From IMG/VR virus record IMGVR_UViG_3300035698_006641, positions 1 to 64,000 of that record: a DNA stretch of 64,000 nt. The stretch is one strand, 5' to 3'. This DNA comes from a virus. The position numbers and the translations under genes were made by a program. Of this stretch, positions 24,679 through 33,093 are shown piece after piece (the stretch's first letter is position 1; each line of letters opens with the position of its first letter). A model generated the notes under the pieces. The model made no database searches. It was not told the DNA's origin and was given only the letters and a program-made list of their open reading frames with translations.

Positions 24679-25041
24679 TTACTTAAATACACCTTTGTTA
24701 GCAACGACCTGCTTAGCCCTGTCATCCCAAATTTCACTGAATGCTGGATGTTTTTCTGCTGTGACAAATAACTTTTTACCAATGTGTTTTTTAGTCCATT
24801 CCTCTACAGCCTTAATTGCCCGTTGTTGTTGTTTTTTACCTTTCCAGCCATGTGCTCTGGCGGTTAGGATACTAACTTCTGTACCCTTCTCCAGCTCCTT
24901 CTTAACCCTAGCTATCATAGGTTTAATAGGATCCCCGATTACGTCTACACCTTTGAACCCGGTATACATAGCTAGAGTTGCATCTAAGTCTACCGCGATA
25001 TGTTTCTTAGATAATTTTATTAGGCTTTTTGGTTGGATCAT
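24679..25041 (-). CDS. HAD-family phosphatase, 120 aa
   Basis: HAD motifs: DLDATLAMY (nucleophile Asp and DxDxT form), ILTARA (motif II Thr) and WDDRA (motif IV acids). ATG 25041 is chosen although no ribosome site precedes it; a promoter whose start falls at this codon suggests a leaderless message. Substrate is probably a small phosphomonoester or nucleotide. Last gene before the polymerase. Confidence 0.75.
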   Translation of the reverse strand: MIQPKSLIKLSKKHIAVDLDATLAMYTGFKGVDVIGDPIKPMIARVKKELEKGTEVSILTARAHGWKGKKQQQRAIKAVEEWTKKHIGKKLFVTAEKHPAFSEIWDDRAKQVVANKGVFK

Positions 25042-25048
25042 GTAAAGA

Positions 25049-25077
25049 ATACTACCAAGGACACACTTGATAGTCAA
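25049..25077 (-). promoter_or_regulatory. Promoter, transcript start at the HAD gene ATG
   Basis: TTGACT (25072-25077), a 17-base spacer, TGG extension and TAGTAT (25049-25054) on the minus strand. Transcription would begin at about 25042, one base from ATG 25041. It lies just past the upstream terminator, as expected for a new unit that may drive the polymerase gene. Confidence 0.65.
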
Positions 25078-25095
25078 AGATTGTTATCCATGAGC

Positions 25096-25127
25096 TAAAA
25101 AAAACACCCGGAATAACCCGGGTGTTT
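25096..25127 (-). terminator. Strong intrinsic terminator
   Basis: AAACACCCGG pairs with CCGGGTGTTT (10 bp, six-base loop) followed by eight U residues on the minus strand. It ends transcription of the exported protein gene. Confidence 0.92.
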
Positions 25128-25162
25128 CGTCATGAGTCTAATAATCTTCAGTTAGTGAGGTA

Positions 25163-25828
25163 TTAGTAGTCTCCGAGGTTGCGCCACGTAATGGTCAGCG
25201 TACCTGTAACCGTATTGGTGTTAGCACCGCTGTCAGCCGCTGATGGGATAGCCATATTAACGAACACTGCCTTAGCTGTAGTTGTTCCATCAAACTGAGC
25301 AGAGGCAGCAAGAGCAGTACCATTAGTGAACGAAGTCACGGTTCCGGCTCCTGTGTCATTAGAGGTAGATGGAATTAAATCAACTTCTGTTCCAGACAGT
25401 GTACCATCAGCGTTTACTGAAGTAGTTGTCGTACCAACGGACACCACAAATGCATCATTTGTACTAGCGTTAAAGTTAGTTGTAATGGAGCTGATAAGGC
25501 TACAAGTTACACCCTCAATAAGAATTCTACCCTCTGGGAATGTATAAACCTTCTGTCCATCATCAAATGCGCCATCTGCGATAGTGAGAACAGCACCGTC
25601 CAAGGTAAGAACAGTCTGGTGGGTAACACCATCTCCGTACTCAACTACAGACCCCATTCCGTTAGAAACAGCACCTATGCCGTAAGACGTGGTAGGTTGT
25701 ACCAGTTTCGCGGCGGCAGCCGTATCAACTTCTGATTTTTTAATAGCTTTTTTGATACTCGGAGACCATGCCTGGGCCGACGAGACTGCGAAAACGACCA
25801 ATACTATGGCCAATATAAACTTCTTCAT
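25163..25828 (-). CDS. Exported Thr/Ala-rich protein, probable virion or surface protein
   Basis: 221 aa with a clear signal peptide (MKKFILAIVLVVFAVSSAQA, cleavage after Ala20). The mature part is beta-rich, low in charge and resembles a jelly-roll-like structural protein (VLTIADGAFDDGQ, GTLTITWRNLGDY). Single-gene unit with a strong terminator, which suggests high expression. A secreted phage structural protein is unusual; family unknown. Confidence 0.7.
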   Translation of the reverse strand: MKKFILAIVLVVFAVSSAQAWSPSIKKAIKKSEVDTAAAAKLVQPTTSYGIGAVSNGMGSVVEYGDGVTHQTVLTLDGAVLTIADGAFDDGQKVYTFPEGRILIEGVTCSLISSITTNFNASTNDAFVVSVGTTTTSVNADGTLSGTEVDLIPSTSNDTGAGTVTSFTNGTALAASAQFDGTTTAKAVFVNMAIPSAADSGANTNTVTGTLTITWRNLGDY

Positions 25829-25969
25829 AATGAATCCTTTTGTCTGCCCCTACTACGGGACTGTGTTAATTAACTGATGAATGTTACCACCCTTACTTAA
25901 GGACAGCAACGCTATTTTGTACTATTTTAGTTTGAGCTTACTAATGGGAAACCCGGTAAGAAAGCCTTG

Positions 25970-26140
25970 TTACTCTACGGAATCTACCGAAACGTCAATG
26001 CCTACATTAATTCTGCAGGGCCCGCTAACGTCGATCATTAGGTCTTCTCCAAACTCAGACTTGAATCTATGAGCTATTTTCTCAACTTGATCCCGTATGA
26101 TTGACAACTCTTCTCTAGTCTGAACTATCGTTTTTGCCAT
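25970..26140 (-). CDS. Hypothetical protein, 56 aa
   Basis: ATG 26140 chosen because GAGGATAGT precedes it. Helix followed by two strands (CRINVGIDVSV). Unrecognised. Confidence 0.6.
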   Translation of the reverse strand: MAKTIVQTREELSIIRDQVEKIAHRFKSEFGEDLMIDVSGPCRINVGIDVSVDSVE

Positions 26141-26156
26141 ACTATCCTCTTTCTTT

Positions 26157-26444
26157 TTACTCAGAGCACGCTGCTCCAACATGATAAGACCCGGATGAGT
26201 CCATTACTACCTTAGCCGGTCCCCACTTACAGCACCTACCAGACAAATATTCTTCTGCCCCTTCACTGGTAGGTATCCAATTTTCAGGCGTGATCAAAAC
26301 TACACCAGAGGCCTCTGCAAATGTTCCAGAGTAACCCCCGAACTCCTCCACTATAAACGCGTCCCTTATAAGCTTTTTGGCTTCTAAAACAGCAACCTCG
26401 TCTGATGTGGCATGTAGTTTCTTATAGTTCCATACGCAACCCAT
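26157..26444 (-). CDS. Hypothetical protein, 95 aa
   Basis: Begins MGCVWNYKKLH and has a CCKWG segment and C-terminal HVGAACSE. Touches the deformylase gene upstream (TAATG). No family recognised. Confidence 0.65.
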   Translation of the reverse strand: MGCVWNYKKLHATSDEVAVLEAKKLIRDAFIVEEFGGYSGTFAEASGVVLITPENWIPTSEGAEEYLSGRCCKWGPAKVVMDSSGSYHVGAACSE

Positions 26445-26878
26445 TATATTAAAACTCCTTTTGAATGATCAATTTCGTGCTGGACTATACGAGCATCGAA
26501 CCCCTTAAACGTGCGAGTTATATGCTCTTCGGAGATTGGGTCAAAGTACCTTATCTTTATCTCTCTGTGTCGAAGAACTTCAACCGGGCCACTATTAGGA
26601 CGGGACAAACATCCTTCGTAATCCAATTTCTTCTTTTTAGACACAGTTAGAATCTTAGGATTCATCACGCAAATGTAATGACCGTTATACAACATAACAA
26701 AAGCTGTATAGAGTTCACCGATTTGGTTAGCTGATAAACCAGCAGCCCCGGGGTTCTTTGCAGCCATCGCTGTGTCAATAAGGTTTTTAAAGAGGTCATC
26801 GTACACTCTCTTGTTGTCTGGGACCTCTGAGCAAACTTGGCTCAGAATCTTAGTGTCTGTTACTATTGTCTTCTTCAT
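26444..26878 (-). CDS. def: Peptide deformylase
   Basis: 144 aa with all three deformylase motifs: GLSANQIG (about residues 46-53), EGCLS (about 91-95, metal Cys) and HEIDH (about 133-137, two metal His and the catalytic Glu). It removes formyl groups from new proteins using Fe2+ or Zn2+. Ser replaces the usual first Ala of GxxANQ. Phage deformylases are compact like this one, lacking the C-terminal helix of bacterial enzymes. Overlaps the nucleotidase gene by four bases. Confidence 0.92.
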   Translation of the reverse strand: MKKTIVTDTKILSQVCSEVPDNKRVYDDLFKNLIDTAMAAKNPGAAGLSANQIGELYTAFVMLYNGHYICVMNPKILTVSKKKKLDYEGCLSRPNSGPVEVLRHREIKIRYFDPISEEHITRTFKGFDARIVQHEIDHSKGVLI

Positions 26879-27354
26879 GGTATACGTCTTTCGTCTTCAC
26901 TATTTGAAAACCAAGTCCACGGGGGATCAAAGAAGTTCATTACCTCAGCCCACCCAGGGAAATATTGACCGCCGAAATGTATAAAGTACCCGTCAAACTC
27001 TTTTTGATTATCTGTAGTAGAGTCATCAATGAGGTAATCACCTTTTAACAATGATTTATTAGGGCACATGATTAGCCTATCACAAAATTCCATTCCCAAG
27101 TGTTCCTCGACCCAGATACGCTTCTCAGTGTAGCTGTACGGGTTCATTACGGACGCACGTGTTAGAATCCAGACAGCATAATGCTTATTCAGCTCATGCA
27201 TAGCATCAATGGCTCCCGGAATTGGCTTAAGGTTTTCAAAGAACCTTGCCTGTGATTGAGGATACTCTACTTTGCCTGGGATAAATGCTGCATCGAAGGC
27301 TGACTGGAAATCACATAAGACCCCGTCCATGTCAACATATACTATTTCCCTCAT
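26875..27354 (-). CDS. 5'(3')-deoxyribonucleotidase, HAD family
   Basis: DMDGVLCDF at residues 8-16, ILTRAS in the middle and LIDDSTTDN near 105 match the NT5C-type nucleotidases, which dephosphorylate dNMPs. 159 aa is typical. Likely recycles or balances nucleotides during replication. Four-base overlaps with both neighbours. Confidence 0.8.
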   Translation of the reverse strand: MREIVYVDMDGVLCDFQSAFDAAFIPGKVEYPQSQARFFENLKPIPGAIDAMHELNKHYAVWILTRASVMNPYSYTEKRIWVEEHLGMEFCDRLIMCPNKSLLKGDYLIDDSTTDNQKEFDGYFIHFGGQYFPGWAEVMNFFDPPWTWFSNSEDERRIP

Positions 27355-27674
27355 GTTTCTTTTCCTTCTGTATCATATAGGAACTTCCCATCAACAAAGA
27401 CATTCGCCCCGCCCAAATCTCCCTTTCCATTAGACATCAAACGGAGTCCACGGTTGTTCTGAAGACATGAATCCAGCTGTTTGGTACTGAGACTGGTGCG
27501 AACGGAGTATCCGAGCTCCATAAGTAGTACTCTGTATGCAGCACGTCTGAATATCTCAAGGACATCCAACTCAAAATGTGTATCTTGAATCTCTTTTGAT
27601 ATTTTAATCCTCACTTTCTTGTTGTGGGATATTGTAAGCTTTGAATTTTTACTATCTACATATATAATATCCAT
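27351..27674 (-). CDS. Hypothetical protein, 107 aa
   Basis: Beta-rich N-terminus, helix with a conserved-looking RRAAYRVLLMELGY, C-terminal VFVDGKFLYD. Coupled to the nucleotidase gene. No family recognised. Confidence 0.65.
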   Translation of the reverse strand: MDIIYVDSKNSKLTISHNKKVRIKISKEIQDTHFELDVLEIFRRAAYRVLLMELGYSVRTSLSTKQLDSCLQNNRGLRLMSNGKGDLGGANVFVDGKFLYDTEGKET

Positions 27675-27684
27675 GTTTCTCCCC

Positions 27685-27762
27685 TTATCTTTGATGTTCT
27701 ATATGGTCACCTGCTTCTGGTAGCTCTCTTGGAGGAGGTTCAGATCCTAACGACCATCTCAT
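27685..27762 (-). CDS. Very small protein, 25 aa
   Basis: ATG 27762 follows AAGGGGGAT, which includes the stop of the gene upstream. Pro/Glu-rich. Weak call based on spacing only. Confidence 0.4.
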   Translation of the reverse strand: MRWSLGSEPPPRELPEAGDHIEHQR

Positions 27763-27769
27763 ATCCCCC

Positions 27770-27970
27770 TTACCAGCTTCTACCGAACCCGTCCCAACTG
27801 TCCATACGATTGATTGCACCTTTACTTGTACTTACTGATAACACCACACAAAGTATTGACCACCAATAATACCCCGGTGTGATCCAAACTGGTGCAGCCA
27901 TCATTAGCAGCAGTAGGAACATTATTTCAATAGACGATACTATAATAAATGCGATCTTTACTGAATTCAT
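27770..27970 (-). CDS. Two-pass membrane protein, 66 aa
   Basis: ATG 27970 preceded by GAGAGGTCGGAG. Hydrophobic at about residues 6-30 and 38-52, aromatic loop ITPGYYWW. Function unknown. Confidence 0.6.
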   Translation of the reverse strand: MNSVKIAFIIVSSIEIMFLLLLMMAAPVWITPGYYWWSILCVVLSVSTSKGAINRMDSWDGFGRSW

Positions 27971-28010
27971 CTCCGACCTCTCTTTCTTGTATTCCAATCA
28001 TTACAATAAA

Positions 28011-28027
28011 CCCCTTCCGAAGGAGGG
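28011..28027 (-). terminator. Weak hairpin after the NAMPT-like gene
   Basis: On the minus strand CCCTCCTTCGGAAGGGG is followed by TTTATTG. The stem is short and the U-tract broken, so any termination would be partial. Confidence 0.35.
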
Positions 28028-28034
28028 ACCATAA

Positions 28035-29549
28035 TTACTTATAACGGTACAGCGCGTTGGCGTCCATACGCCCACGAACCTCGGAGAGGGTGGTCATACG
28101 AACCATTTTACCGTCTACGAAGACGTCCTCAAGAGCACCGCCCTCAGCTTCTTCTCGGGTTTGTTGGTCAAACATAACATAGTTGTTATCCTCGTCTTTG
28201 TTGACCCGGAGAAAACCCTTGGCAGACTTTTTAGTACCATCATCTGTTTTCGGGTCCTTGAAGATCTCAACCTCCTCGCCATTAATTACACCAGCAGTCG
28301 CCTTAATCGCAAAACCACAACAGTCTCTTGTTAAGTACTGATAAGTAAATGAACCTATTCCTAGCACAACATTAGTTGATGCAAACCCCTTCTGGGAAAG
28401 TCGGAAACAGATATCATTTGCTCGGTCTAGTGTGATTGAGTCCCCGTAGATAAGACCGATATGCTGGTCTAGCAGCTTGTACCCGTTCTCCGTCTCTGTC
28501 CCGCCAAAGGTCTCCCATAAGCACTGGATAGCTCCCTTCTCTTGAGGGGTACACTCCGGGCTCATTGTATCCTGGCAGGTACCACAGATGATGTCAGCAG
28601 GGTCTCCACTATCCGGCCGAATTACTAGTTTCCCGTCTCGCTTCATGACAGTGTTTTTCAGTTCCGGTAAGAACTCCGTGACCACTTTAAAGAAATCAAA
28701 AGTATCGCTGACAATGGAAACAATCCCGGTAGGATACGTCTCTGTAATGAGGCGTTTGAAGGTATTAAATTCCCCCTCGTTACGTGTGGAGAGGCTCATC
28801 ACGCTATGTTCGCTTGCGGGCACAGAGCATCCGATAAGCTCCTTCTCGCAGTCCGCTCCATAATAGTCTTCTAGGAGATCGATTGCTGGGATAGCATCAG
28901 TACCGACAAAGGAAAGAAGGTGAGCCGCCCCGCACATAGCCGAGTCTTCTAGAGTTGACATACCCCTCATTGAAAAGTCGTGCCCCTGGAACGGTACAGC
29001 CTCCATACTGCTGCATGTATATTTTGCCCAGTAATCCAAGAGATCTCTATAATCCCTCGCCACAGATGCAGCTGTCATCATCTTCCACGACAAATTACTA
29101 AGCGCCGTTTCCAGGAAGTTTGTAACCCAGAAGAATTTAGGTATGGTGTTTTCGATGGTGTAGATGGCCACTTTGGGGTCTACGATCTCCCCCTCATTCA
29201 ATGCTCTCATACGGATAGGGAGATAACCGAGATCGTGCAGATCCTTTACATGGTCATACGTTATTGAGTCTGGCCCCAAGTAGTTATCAATCCGGCGCTT
29301 ATACTGGGCAACCACCAACTCCTTTGGTAGATTGAAGAACGTATCGTTCCAGAGGTCAATCAAGTAGCTCTGGATGATATATTGAAGCCCAAACACCACG
29401 ATCTTTGAATCATTTCGCGGAGTCTTTGCCATATACTTGAGTGACCGGGGCGTCCAGTTTGAGTATACCATTTCGGTACCCTCCGGATATTGGCTCCTGT
29501 GGTCAGTTTTATAGCCGTCAGTACAGTTAAGTACTTTTAATTTATTCAT
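28035..29549 (-). CDS. nadV: Nicotinamide phosphoribosyltransferase-like enzyme
   Basis: 504 aa with NAMPT/NadV features: DGYKTDHRSQYP at the N-terminus, GHDFSMRGMS, the SVPASEHSV stretch, RPDSGDPADI (phosphate-binding) and LGIGSFTYQYLTRD. NadV joins nicotinamide to PRPP to make NMN for NAD+. It lies 21 bases after a PRPP-synthetase-like gene, a pairing found both in phage NAD salvage and in the NARP1 NAD+ reconstitution system, where the NAMPT homologue instead uses ADP-ribose pyrophosphate. Which substrate this one uses cannot be told here. Confidence 0.9.
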   Translation of the reverse strand: MNKLKVLNCTDGYKTDHRSQYPEGTEMVYSNWTPRSLKYMAKTPRNDSKIVVFGLQYIIQSYLIDLWNDTFFNLPKELVVAQYKRRIDNYLGPDSITYDHVKDLHDLGYLPIRMRALNEGEIVDPKVAIYTIENTIPKFFWVTNFLETALSNLSWKMMTAASVARDYRDLLDYWAKYTCSSMEAVPFQGHDFSMRGMSTLEDSAMCGAAHLLSFVGTDAIPAIDLLEDYYGADCEKELIGCSVPASEHSVMSLSTRNEGEFNTFKRLITETYPTGIVSIVSDTFDFFKVVTEFLPELKNTVMKRDGKLVIRPDSGDPADIICGTCQDTMSPECTPQEKGAIQCLWETFGGTETENGYKLLDQHIGLIYGDSITLDRANDICFRLSQKGFASTNVVLGIGSFTYQYLTRDCCGFAIKATAGVINGEEVEIFKDPKTDDGTKKSAKGFLRVNKDEDNNYVMFDQQTREEAEGGALEDVFVDGKMVRMTTLSEVRGRMDANALYRYK

Positions 29550-29570
29550 AATTTTGTTTCTCTTTTTCTG

Positions 29571-30407
29571 TTATACGTGGATTACTGTGACACGGCCATT
29601 GAACTCCTCAGGCACATCCTGGGGCAGGGAGTCGGTGGTATAGATGTGCGAGATACCGGAATCGAACAGCGGCTGGAGCCCCTTGCTGAAGATACCATGC
29701 GTAACAAACAGGCTGATAACCATGCTCCGGTTCTTGGCCTTTAGAGCCTTAGCGATCTCAATGAATGTTCGACCCCCATCGCAGATGTCGTCCCAGATTG
29801 TAACCTCTTCGCCCCCAGCAAGGGCTGCATCTGTAGGGAACTCAAGTGTAGTATCCGTTATCTGTCCGGTCCTCGGGTCTCGGATCTTCTTGGCTTGAAT
29901 AAGCTCATGAGTGCAACCACCGATCTTGGCGATTTCCCATACTTTCTTTGATGCACCAATGTCTGGAGCCACCGGGATAGTCTGTTCTACCAGGTCCAGC
30001 AGGTACGCGTTCGAAGCAGCCAGGTCGGCCACGCTGCGGATGATGACATTATCAATCAGTGCAGTTGCCACGTGGCTGTGCGGGTCCAGTACTGTCACTG
30101 AGTCCCACGTCATTGCGTTGAGCATGTTAGTGAAAACCTTCAATGAGAAGGAGTCACCAGAGGAACACCTCCGGTCCTGACGCGCATACGGAATATACAG
30201 CATCTCCAGGTGTCGGACTTTGACACGCTTTGCATCCATTAGCTCAGCCAAGAGGGCTAACCGTATGATGTCATCTGAGCTTGTAATTCGCGCTTTTACG
30301 ACTACGAAATTATCGAATGCTCCACTTTTGATGGTGACATGTTGTTCTCCCCCAGGAAACGTAAACATTTCTACGTCAATTGGGTTCATTTGAATTATTT
30401 CTATCAT
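29571..30407 (-). CDS. prs: Ribose-phosphate pyrophosphokinase-like enzyme
   Basis: 278 aa from ATG 30407. FTFPGGEQHV (Prs N-terminal FxxGE), YIPYARQDRR (ATP-binding flexible loop), DPHSHV and the PRPP loop IWDDICDGGRTF are all Prs-type. Standard enzymes convert ribose 5-phosphate and ATP to PRPP; the NARP1 homologue pyrophosphorylates ADP-ribose. The PRPP loop differs from the common DxxxTGGT form, as in other phage members. First gene of the pair with nadV. Confidence 0.9.
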   Translation of the reverse strand: MIEIIQMNPIDVEMFTFPGGEQHVTIKSGAFDNFVVVKARITSSDDIIRLALLAELMDAKRVKVRHLEMLYIPYARQDRRCSSGDSFSLKVFTNMLNAMTWDSVTVLDPHSHVATALIDNVIIRSVADLAASNAYLLDLVEQTIPVAPDIGASKKVWEIAKIGGCTHELIQAKKIRDPRTGQITDTTLEFPTDAALAGGEEVTIWDDICDGGRTFIEIAKALKAKNRSMVISLFVTHGIFSKGLQPLFDSGISHIYTTDSLPQDVPEEFNGRVTVIHV

Positions 30408-30418
30408 TTTACTTATTT

Positions 30419-30625
30419 CTATTTGTGAAACTCGTCCTTCAATCTCCACTCTGTGTGTACATTACCCGGGACAACATTAGTGAATAACTGAAAACATTCA
30501 GGATTATTCAATGCATAGTTAGACCCGAGTTCGAACCCACTATCAAGAGCGCACCTATTGACACTAAAGATAATAGCGGCAAAGAAAATCCATAATACTA
30601 TCTTGGTAAAACATCCATTAGCCAT
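30419..30625 (-). CDS. Small membrane-anchored protein, 68 aa
   Basis: ATG 30625 follows AGAAAGGTG. One hydrophobic segment (about residues 8-26), then a Cys-containing outside domain with FELGSNYAL. Ends in TAG with TAA two codons later. Unrecognised. Confidence 0.6.
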   Translation of the reverse strand: MANGCFTKIVLWIFFAAIIFSVNRCALDSGFELGSNYALNNPECFQLFTNVVPGNVHTEWRLKDEFHK

Positions 30626-30962
30626 GATAAACACCTTTCTCTGTACTGTTGTTTAAATGTGATTCTTCGGGCAAGGCATTCACTGGCCCATAAGCCCTAA
30701 TCAATTTGGCGGAGTTGAACATCATAGTGAGGAACTCAGTTAACGGGTAACCGTCGCATAACAAACAATACGTGTTTACAGTTATGATTGTGGAGTTTCC
30801 GAACTTGTCAAAGTCATTGGATCCGATGTCCAAACCACTTTGTGTATAGCGCCATTTAATCCCGGCAACCCGACCTTCACGGCAGATGTTAACATCAGGG
30901 TACCTACCATCTTTTTTAATTAATTCGGCCAAAGAACTGACCGTCATATTCTCGTTGTACAT
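30618..30962 (-). CDS. Hypothetical protein, 114 aa
   Basis: ATG 30962 preceded by AAAGGAGTAGCA. Mixed fold, no motif recognised. Lies between the NADAR and PRPP-synthetase genes in the same run. Confidence 0.65.
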   Translation of the reverse strand: MYNENMTVSSLAELIKKDGRYPDVNICREGRVAGIKWRYTQSGLDIGSNDFDKFGNSTIITVNTYCLLCDGYPLTEFLTMMFNSAKLIRAYGPVNALPEESHLNNSTEKGVYHG

Positions 30963-30964
30963 TG

Positions 30965-31423
30965 CTACTCCTTTGATTCAACAGATGGCATCCCGAGCAG
31001 TACGTCGCGCCGCTTCATAAGTAGTTTCCCAAGATGATTCTCCCCTTCACCGAAGTGCTTACCCCAGAACTTATCATGCCACCAATTGTGCTCTACCAGC
31101 TCCTCATCTCCAGTATCAAGGAGAGCTTGGCTCAGATCGTCACCACCGGGAAACTTGAGTTCAAGACCTAAGGCCATGATTGAGAGCTTAATGTCCTCCC
31201 AGTCTTCCCGAAGGTCCACTTTCTGTCCAGCCCTCTTAGCGTCTGCTGGTCCCATTTTGGAGATTCGCATTACGTCTCCAAGGTGTGTTGTTTTAGATGC
31301 CTGAAAGAACGCCTCGACCGAGCTGAATGTTCGACCCTCATACTCGAAATCATGAATGTGGTAGTTACTCAACCACCGATGATCACCAAAGAAGCCGTGT
31401 TTTAATATATCATTCTTGTCCAT
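30965..31423 (-). CDS. NADAR family protein, YbiA-like
   Basis: 152 aa from ATG 31423 (AAAAGGAGAATTATTT leader). Family signatures: FFGDHRWLSNYH near the N-terminus, EGRTFSSVEAFFQASK, the ADAKRAGQKVDLREDW segment and C-terminal NHLGKLLMKRR. NADAR proteins are N-glycosidases of ADP-ribose-linked substrates; some act as antitoxins that remove ADP-ribose from guanine in DNA placed by DarT-like toxins. Close to nadV and prs, it suggests a counter-defence role around NAD and ADP-ribose. A riboflavin-pathway-type activity is the alternative. Confidence 0.88.
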   Translation of the reverse strand: MDKNDILKHGFFGDHRWLSNYHIHDFEYEGRTFSSVEAFFQASKTTHLGDVMRISKMGPADAKRAGQKVDLREDWEDIKLSIMALGLELKFPGGDDLSQALLDTGDEELVEHNWWHDKFWGKHFGEGENHLGKLLMKRRDVLLGMPSVESKE

Positions 31424-31440
31424 AAATAATTCTCCTTTTC

Positions 31441-31929
31441 TCAATCGTAATAAAGCCCGTAACCGATAGTGACGTTTAGGTTATCATTCCAGAAGCCATT
31501 AAAGTACGGGACGTCATCTTTGATCACTTTGTACTTTAGATCCTTGAGGCTCAACTTGATGAACCACATAAGGATTTCGATAAGATGATCCGTTCCATCT
31601 ATAGAAGAATAACCCTCATCTCGGCACTCATCGTCCTCTAAAATTAGTTCATTTGGGATACCATGTTTTTTAAACACAGAGATGCATTCTGGAGTAAGCG
31701 AGGAGTCATGATAGTTCACGCATACTAGGCACTTCTTATCTTCAGGATACTCATAACCAATTCCAGCGTAATCAGGTGAATCGTGAAACTGAATTCCTGT
31801 GAGTCTACAAGATGCTTTGTACGCTTGTTGCATATCAAAGACCTTATGATTAGACTCGATTAGTACCTTATCAAACTGGTTGTGACCATCCCTTGACCAA
31901 TCACCAATCATTATATTCATTTTAATCAT
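31441..31929 (-). CDS. Hypothetical protein, 162 aa
   Basis: ATG 31929 after GAAAGAATAAGA; further ATG codons follow at once. Acidic, with CLVCVNYHDSS in the middle. No family recognised. Directly upstream of the NADAR gene. Confidence 0.65.
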   Translation of the reverse strand: MIKMNIMIGDWSRDGHNQFDKVLIESNHKVFDMQQAYKASCRLTGIQFHDSPDYAGIGYEYPEDKKCLVCVNYHDSSLTPECISVFKKHGIPNELILEDDECRDEGYSSIDGTDHLIEILMWFIKLSLKDLKYKVIKDDVPYFNGFWNDNLNVTIGYGLYYD

Positions 31930-31960
31930 TCTTATTCTTTCTTTTGTGATATAAGGCATA

Positions 31961-32227
31961 TCAGCTCCTCTGTATCCTTTTATTAACTAGGGCCTCAACA
32001 ACATCCCAACGTTCAGCTGAAGATTTTTCTTCGTCCGTTGCGTTCGGACCCAAAGCGTCATCTTCAGGAAGAACTGTATACATGCTCACTGAGTCATAAT
32101 CTTCATTGGCTAATTGCGCCATATAAAAATCAATAACACGTTGAGCGGCCTCTGGAGAGAAATAACGCATTACTCCGTTATTGATCATCCATTTTCCAGG
32201 CTCTGGGGCCTGGTTTACAAAATACAT
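31961..32227 (-). CDS. Hypothetical acidic protein, 88 aa
   Basis: First protein gene after the tRNA-Arg(UCU). Helical and acidic with an aromatic N-terminus. Unrecognised. Confidence 0.65.
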   Translation of the reverse strand: MYFVNQAPEPGKWMINNGVMRYFSPEAAQRVIDFYMAQLANEDYDSVSMYTVLPEDDALGPNATDEEKSSAERWDVVEALVNKRIQRS

Positions 32228-32305
32228 AAAATTATCCTCTGGTTTGTTGTTTCTATTCTATGATCTGTGATAGGTACTGTGTGGTGATACACAGTGTTGA
32301 TTAAA

Positions 32306-32381
32306 TGGTATCCCGTACAGGACTCGAACCTGCAACACCTAGAGTAGAAATCTAGTGCTCATCCAATTGAGCTTACGGGAC
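32306..32381 (-). tRNA. tRNA-Arg(UCU)
   Basis: 76 nt with full cloverleaf: acceptor GTCCCGT/ACGGGAT, D stem GCTC/GAGC, anticodon stem CTAGA/TCTAG with loop TTTCTAC, T arm GCAGG-TTCGAGT-CCTGT, and encoded CCA. Anticodon UCU reads AGA. The acceptor begins with a G-U pair. Confidence 0.95.
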
Positions 32382-32387
32382 ATTATT

Positions 32388-32663
32388 TTAAAGTTGTTGT
32401 TCGGAAGTTATGACATCCTGCTCTGTATCGCGGATAACGATATTAGATTCAAATTCAGAGATTGCTCTAGCACAGTTGCTTCCTCCGCCAGCCAGCATCA
32501 CTCTGTTCATCAGAAGAACCACACCGTTGCCCCAGTGCAAGCTAATTTCTTTATCAAACCTTTCACCGTAAACCCCTATGGCTATGGTAAGGCAGTCAAT
32601 GGCTTCTAACAAGGTGCTAGATTCTACCTTTTTTACTTCAGTGTTTCTAGTTTCACTGCTCAT
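32388..32663 (-). CDS. Hypothetical protein, 91 aa
   Basis: Helical with a Gly-rich AGGGSNC turn. Sits six bases before the tRNA. No family recognised. Confidence 0.65.
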   Translation of the reverse strand: MSSETRNTEVKKVESSTLLEAIDCLTIAIGVYGERFDKEISLHWGNGVVLLMNRVMLAGGGSNCARAISEFESNIVIRDTEQDVITSEQQL

Positions 32664-32703
32664 AGCTGATCCTCTGTTTTTTCTTGGTGGGTTGCCGTTC
32701 TCA

Positions 32704-32871
32704 TTAGATACAAATTGAAACCTCCTGCTCTATTTCGCGTTTTACGGACTGTCTCTCACGCTTTTTGCTAGGTTGATTTTCTGTTTCCCACCAGTTGACC
32801 ATGCCATCCTTTTTGCAGTGGCAATCAGTTTTTCCGGGGAACCTAACTTTTCTCTGACCCATCGGTTTCAT
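32704..32871 (-). CDS. Small basic Cys-containing protein, 55 aa
   Basis: ATG 32871 after AGGATACGT. Central CHCKKDGMVNWWE then a Lys/Arg-rich helix; CxC and nearby His could bind metal. Unrecognised. Confidence 0.6.
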   Translation of the reverse strand: MKPMGQRKVRFPGKTDCHCKKDGMVNWWETENQPSKKRERQSVKREIEQEVSICI

Positions 32872-32898
32872 ACGTATCCTAACAATTCAACGTGATTA

Positions 32899-33072
32899 CT
32901 ATACAACACGTCTGCCTTCGCCAAACTGAAGTTTACTTCCTTCGGTGGCCTCGTGTGCGGATTCAACTTTCTTTATGAACTCCGAAGTTTCTGAGCTTAC
33001 CTCCTCGGCGGTTGGAGGTGTCGGACATTCTCCGGTGTGACATCGTCCGCATTTGTCGCATAATCTTGCCAT
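32899..33072 (-). CDS. Zinc-knuckle-like protein, 57 aa
   Basis: ATG 33072 after GAAAGGAG. N-terminal CDKCGRCHTGEC is a compact zinc site; the rest is charged helix. TAG stop is backed by TAA immediately after it. Confidence 0.65.
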   Translation of the reverse strand: MARLCDKCGRCHTGECPTPPTAEEVSSETSEFIKKVESAHEATEGSKLQFGEGRRVV

Positions 33073-33093
33073 GGTTTCTCCTTTCAAAAAGAC

